Shown one piece after another: positions 63,579 to 64,000 of a stretch of 64,000 nt of DNA; the stretch's first letter is position 1; every line of letters begins with the position of its first letter. The notes under the pieces are model-generated. The model was not told the origin of the DNA and made no database searches. It saw only the letters and a list, made by a program, of their open reading frames with translations. The stretch covers positions 2,046,001 through 2,110,000 of the forward strand of contig NZ_CP084876.1 in NCBI RefSeq assembly GCF_020525925.1, in the 5' to 3' direction. The position numbers and the translations under genes are program-made. Source of the DNA: Klebsiella quasipneumoniae subsp. quasipneumoniae (lineage in GTDB: Bacteria; Pseudomonadota; Gammaproteobacteria; Enterobacterales; Enterobacteriaceae).

Positions 63579-64000
63579 TGTCGTTTCTGATGCAGCTACA
63601 GGATGTAGAAGCGGCGGGGCGTCTGGCCCCGTTTTCTGCGGCCTTTCGCGCCGGGGAGATCGTTCACCTGGTGGGGCCGAACGGCGCAGGGAAGAGCACG
63701 CTGCTGGCCCGCATGGCGGGGTTGTCCGACGGCCCCGGCGCGATTCATTTTAACGGACGGTTGCTTGACGAGTGGCCGGCGACGGAGCTGGCGCGCCGCC
63801 GCGGATATCTGTGCCAGCAGCAGACCCCGCCGTTCGCCATGCCGGTGTGGCACTATCTGGCGCTGCACAGGCAGCAGCAGGGCGACAGCGCCCGGGTGAA
63901 CGATATCGCGGCCAGGCTTGGCCTTGACAATAAGCTGGGCCGTCAGGTCAATCAGCTGTCGGGCGGCGAGTGGCAGCGCGTGCGGCTGGCGGCAGTGATC
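63578..64000 (+). CDS. btuD: Vitamin B12 ABC transporter ATPase BtuD (partial)
   Basis: First 141 residues; cut by the end of the window. The ATG at 63578 shares its A with the last base of the btuE stop. Walker A is GPNGAGKST, the Q-loop region is [11 protein letters not shown] and the signature is LSGGEWQRV; Walker B lies beyond. It energises cobalamin import by BtuC. Confidence 0.95.
   Translation, partial: MSFLMQLQDVEAAGRLAPFSAAFRAGEIVHLVGPNGAGKSTLLARMAGLSDGPGAIHFNGRLLDEWPATELARRRGYLCQQQTPPFAMPVWHYLALHRQQQGDSARVNDIAARLGLDNKLGRQVNQLSGGEWQRVRLAAVI

Overview
The window is a piece of a Klebsiella chromosome, most likely of the K. pneumoniae complex. This rests on gene content and protein similarity I recognise: a nas assimilatory nitrate operon placed beside narXL-narK-narGHJI, a TonB that matches my memory of the Klebsiella form, and an otherwise enterobacterial gene order with GC-rich codon use. 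Nothing looks like a phage, plasmid, insertion sequence or CRISPR array. The two genes at the edges (nasD-like at the left, btuD at the right) are cut by the window.

Layout. 1-7.1 kb: the end of the nas operon, with a transporter ATPase, a NasC-NasB nitrite reductase fused in one frame, and the nitrate reductase NasA. 7.2-8.6 kb: ychO, an inverse-autotransporter-type protein. 8.6-19.8 kb: nitrate respiration, with the NarXL two-component system on the minus strand, the transporter NarK, and the membrane nitrate reductase NarGHJI. FNR, NarL and IHF-like sites are visible in the control regions. 19.8-21.3 kb: a DMT exporter and a divergent Lrp/AsnC regulator. 21.3-22.4 kb: two tRNA-Tyr genes and four rtT-type repeats behind a stringent-type promoter. 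22.4-31.6 kb: purU, ychJ, rssA, rssB, galU, hns, tdk, adhE. 32-39 kb: ychE and the oligopeptide permease oppABCDF. 39-45 kb: a voltage-gated ion channel with a zinc ribbon, yciU, cls, yciY, a YceI-family protein, yciI and tonB.

At about 45 kb the gene order jumps, compared with E. coli K-12, from the tonB neighbourhood to the pfkB neighbourhood: yniA, ydiZ, pfkB, ydiY, a small exported protein of unknown function, then thrS-infC-rpmI-rplT-pheMST-ihfA with its translation-control elements (tRNA-like thrS operator, AUU start of infC, phe attenuator). 56.5-60.9 kb holds a cassette absent from this place in E. coli: RidA-like deaminase, DadA-like D-amino acid dehydrogenase, a LysR regulator and a membrane transporter. 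The btu genes follow, with an NlpA/MetQ-family lipoprotein gene inserted on the opposite strand between btuC and btuE.

How the genes work together. The left third covers both uses of nitrate: assimilation (NasABCD, for nitrogen) and anaerobic respiration (NarGHJI, sensed by NarXL and FNR). The fermentative adhE adds to the anaerobic theme. The rest is mostly core housekeeping. I did not find a clearly new system. The best candidates for a second look are the D-amino acid cassette, the ion channel with a zinc ribbon, the nasC-nasB fusion, the tRNA-Tyr repeat array and the unknown 77-residue exported protein.
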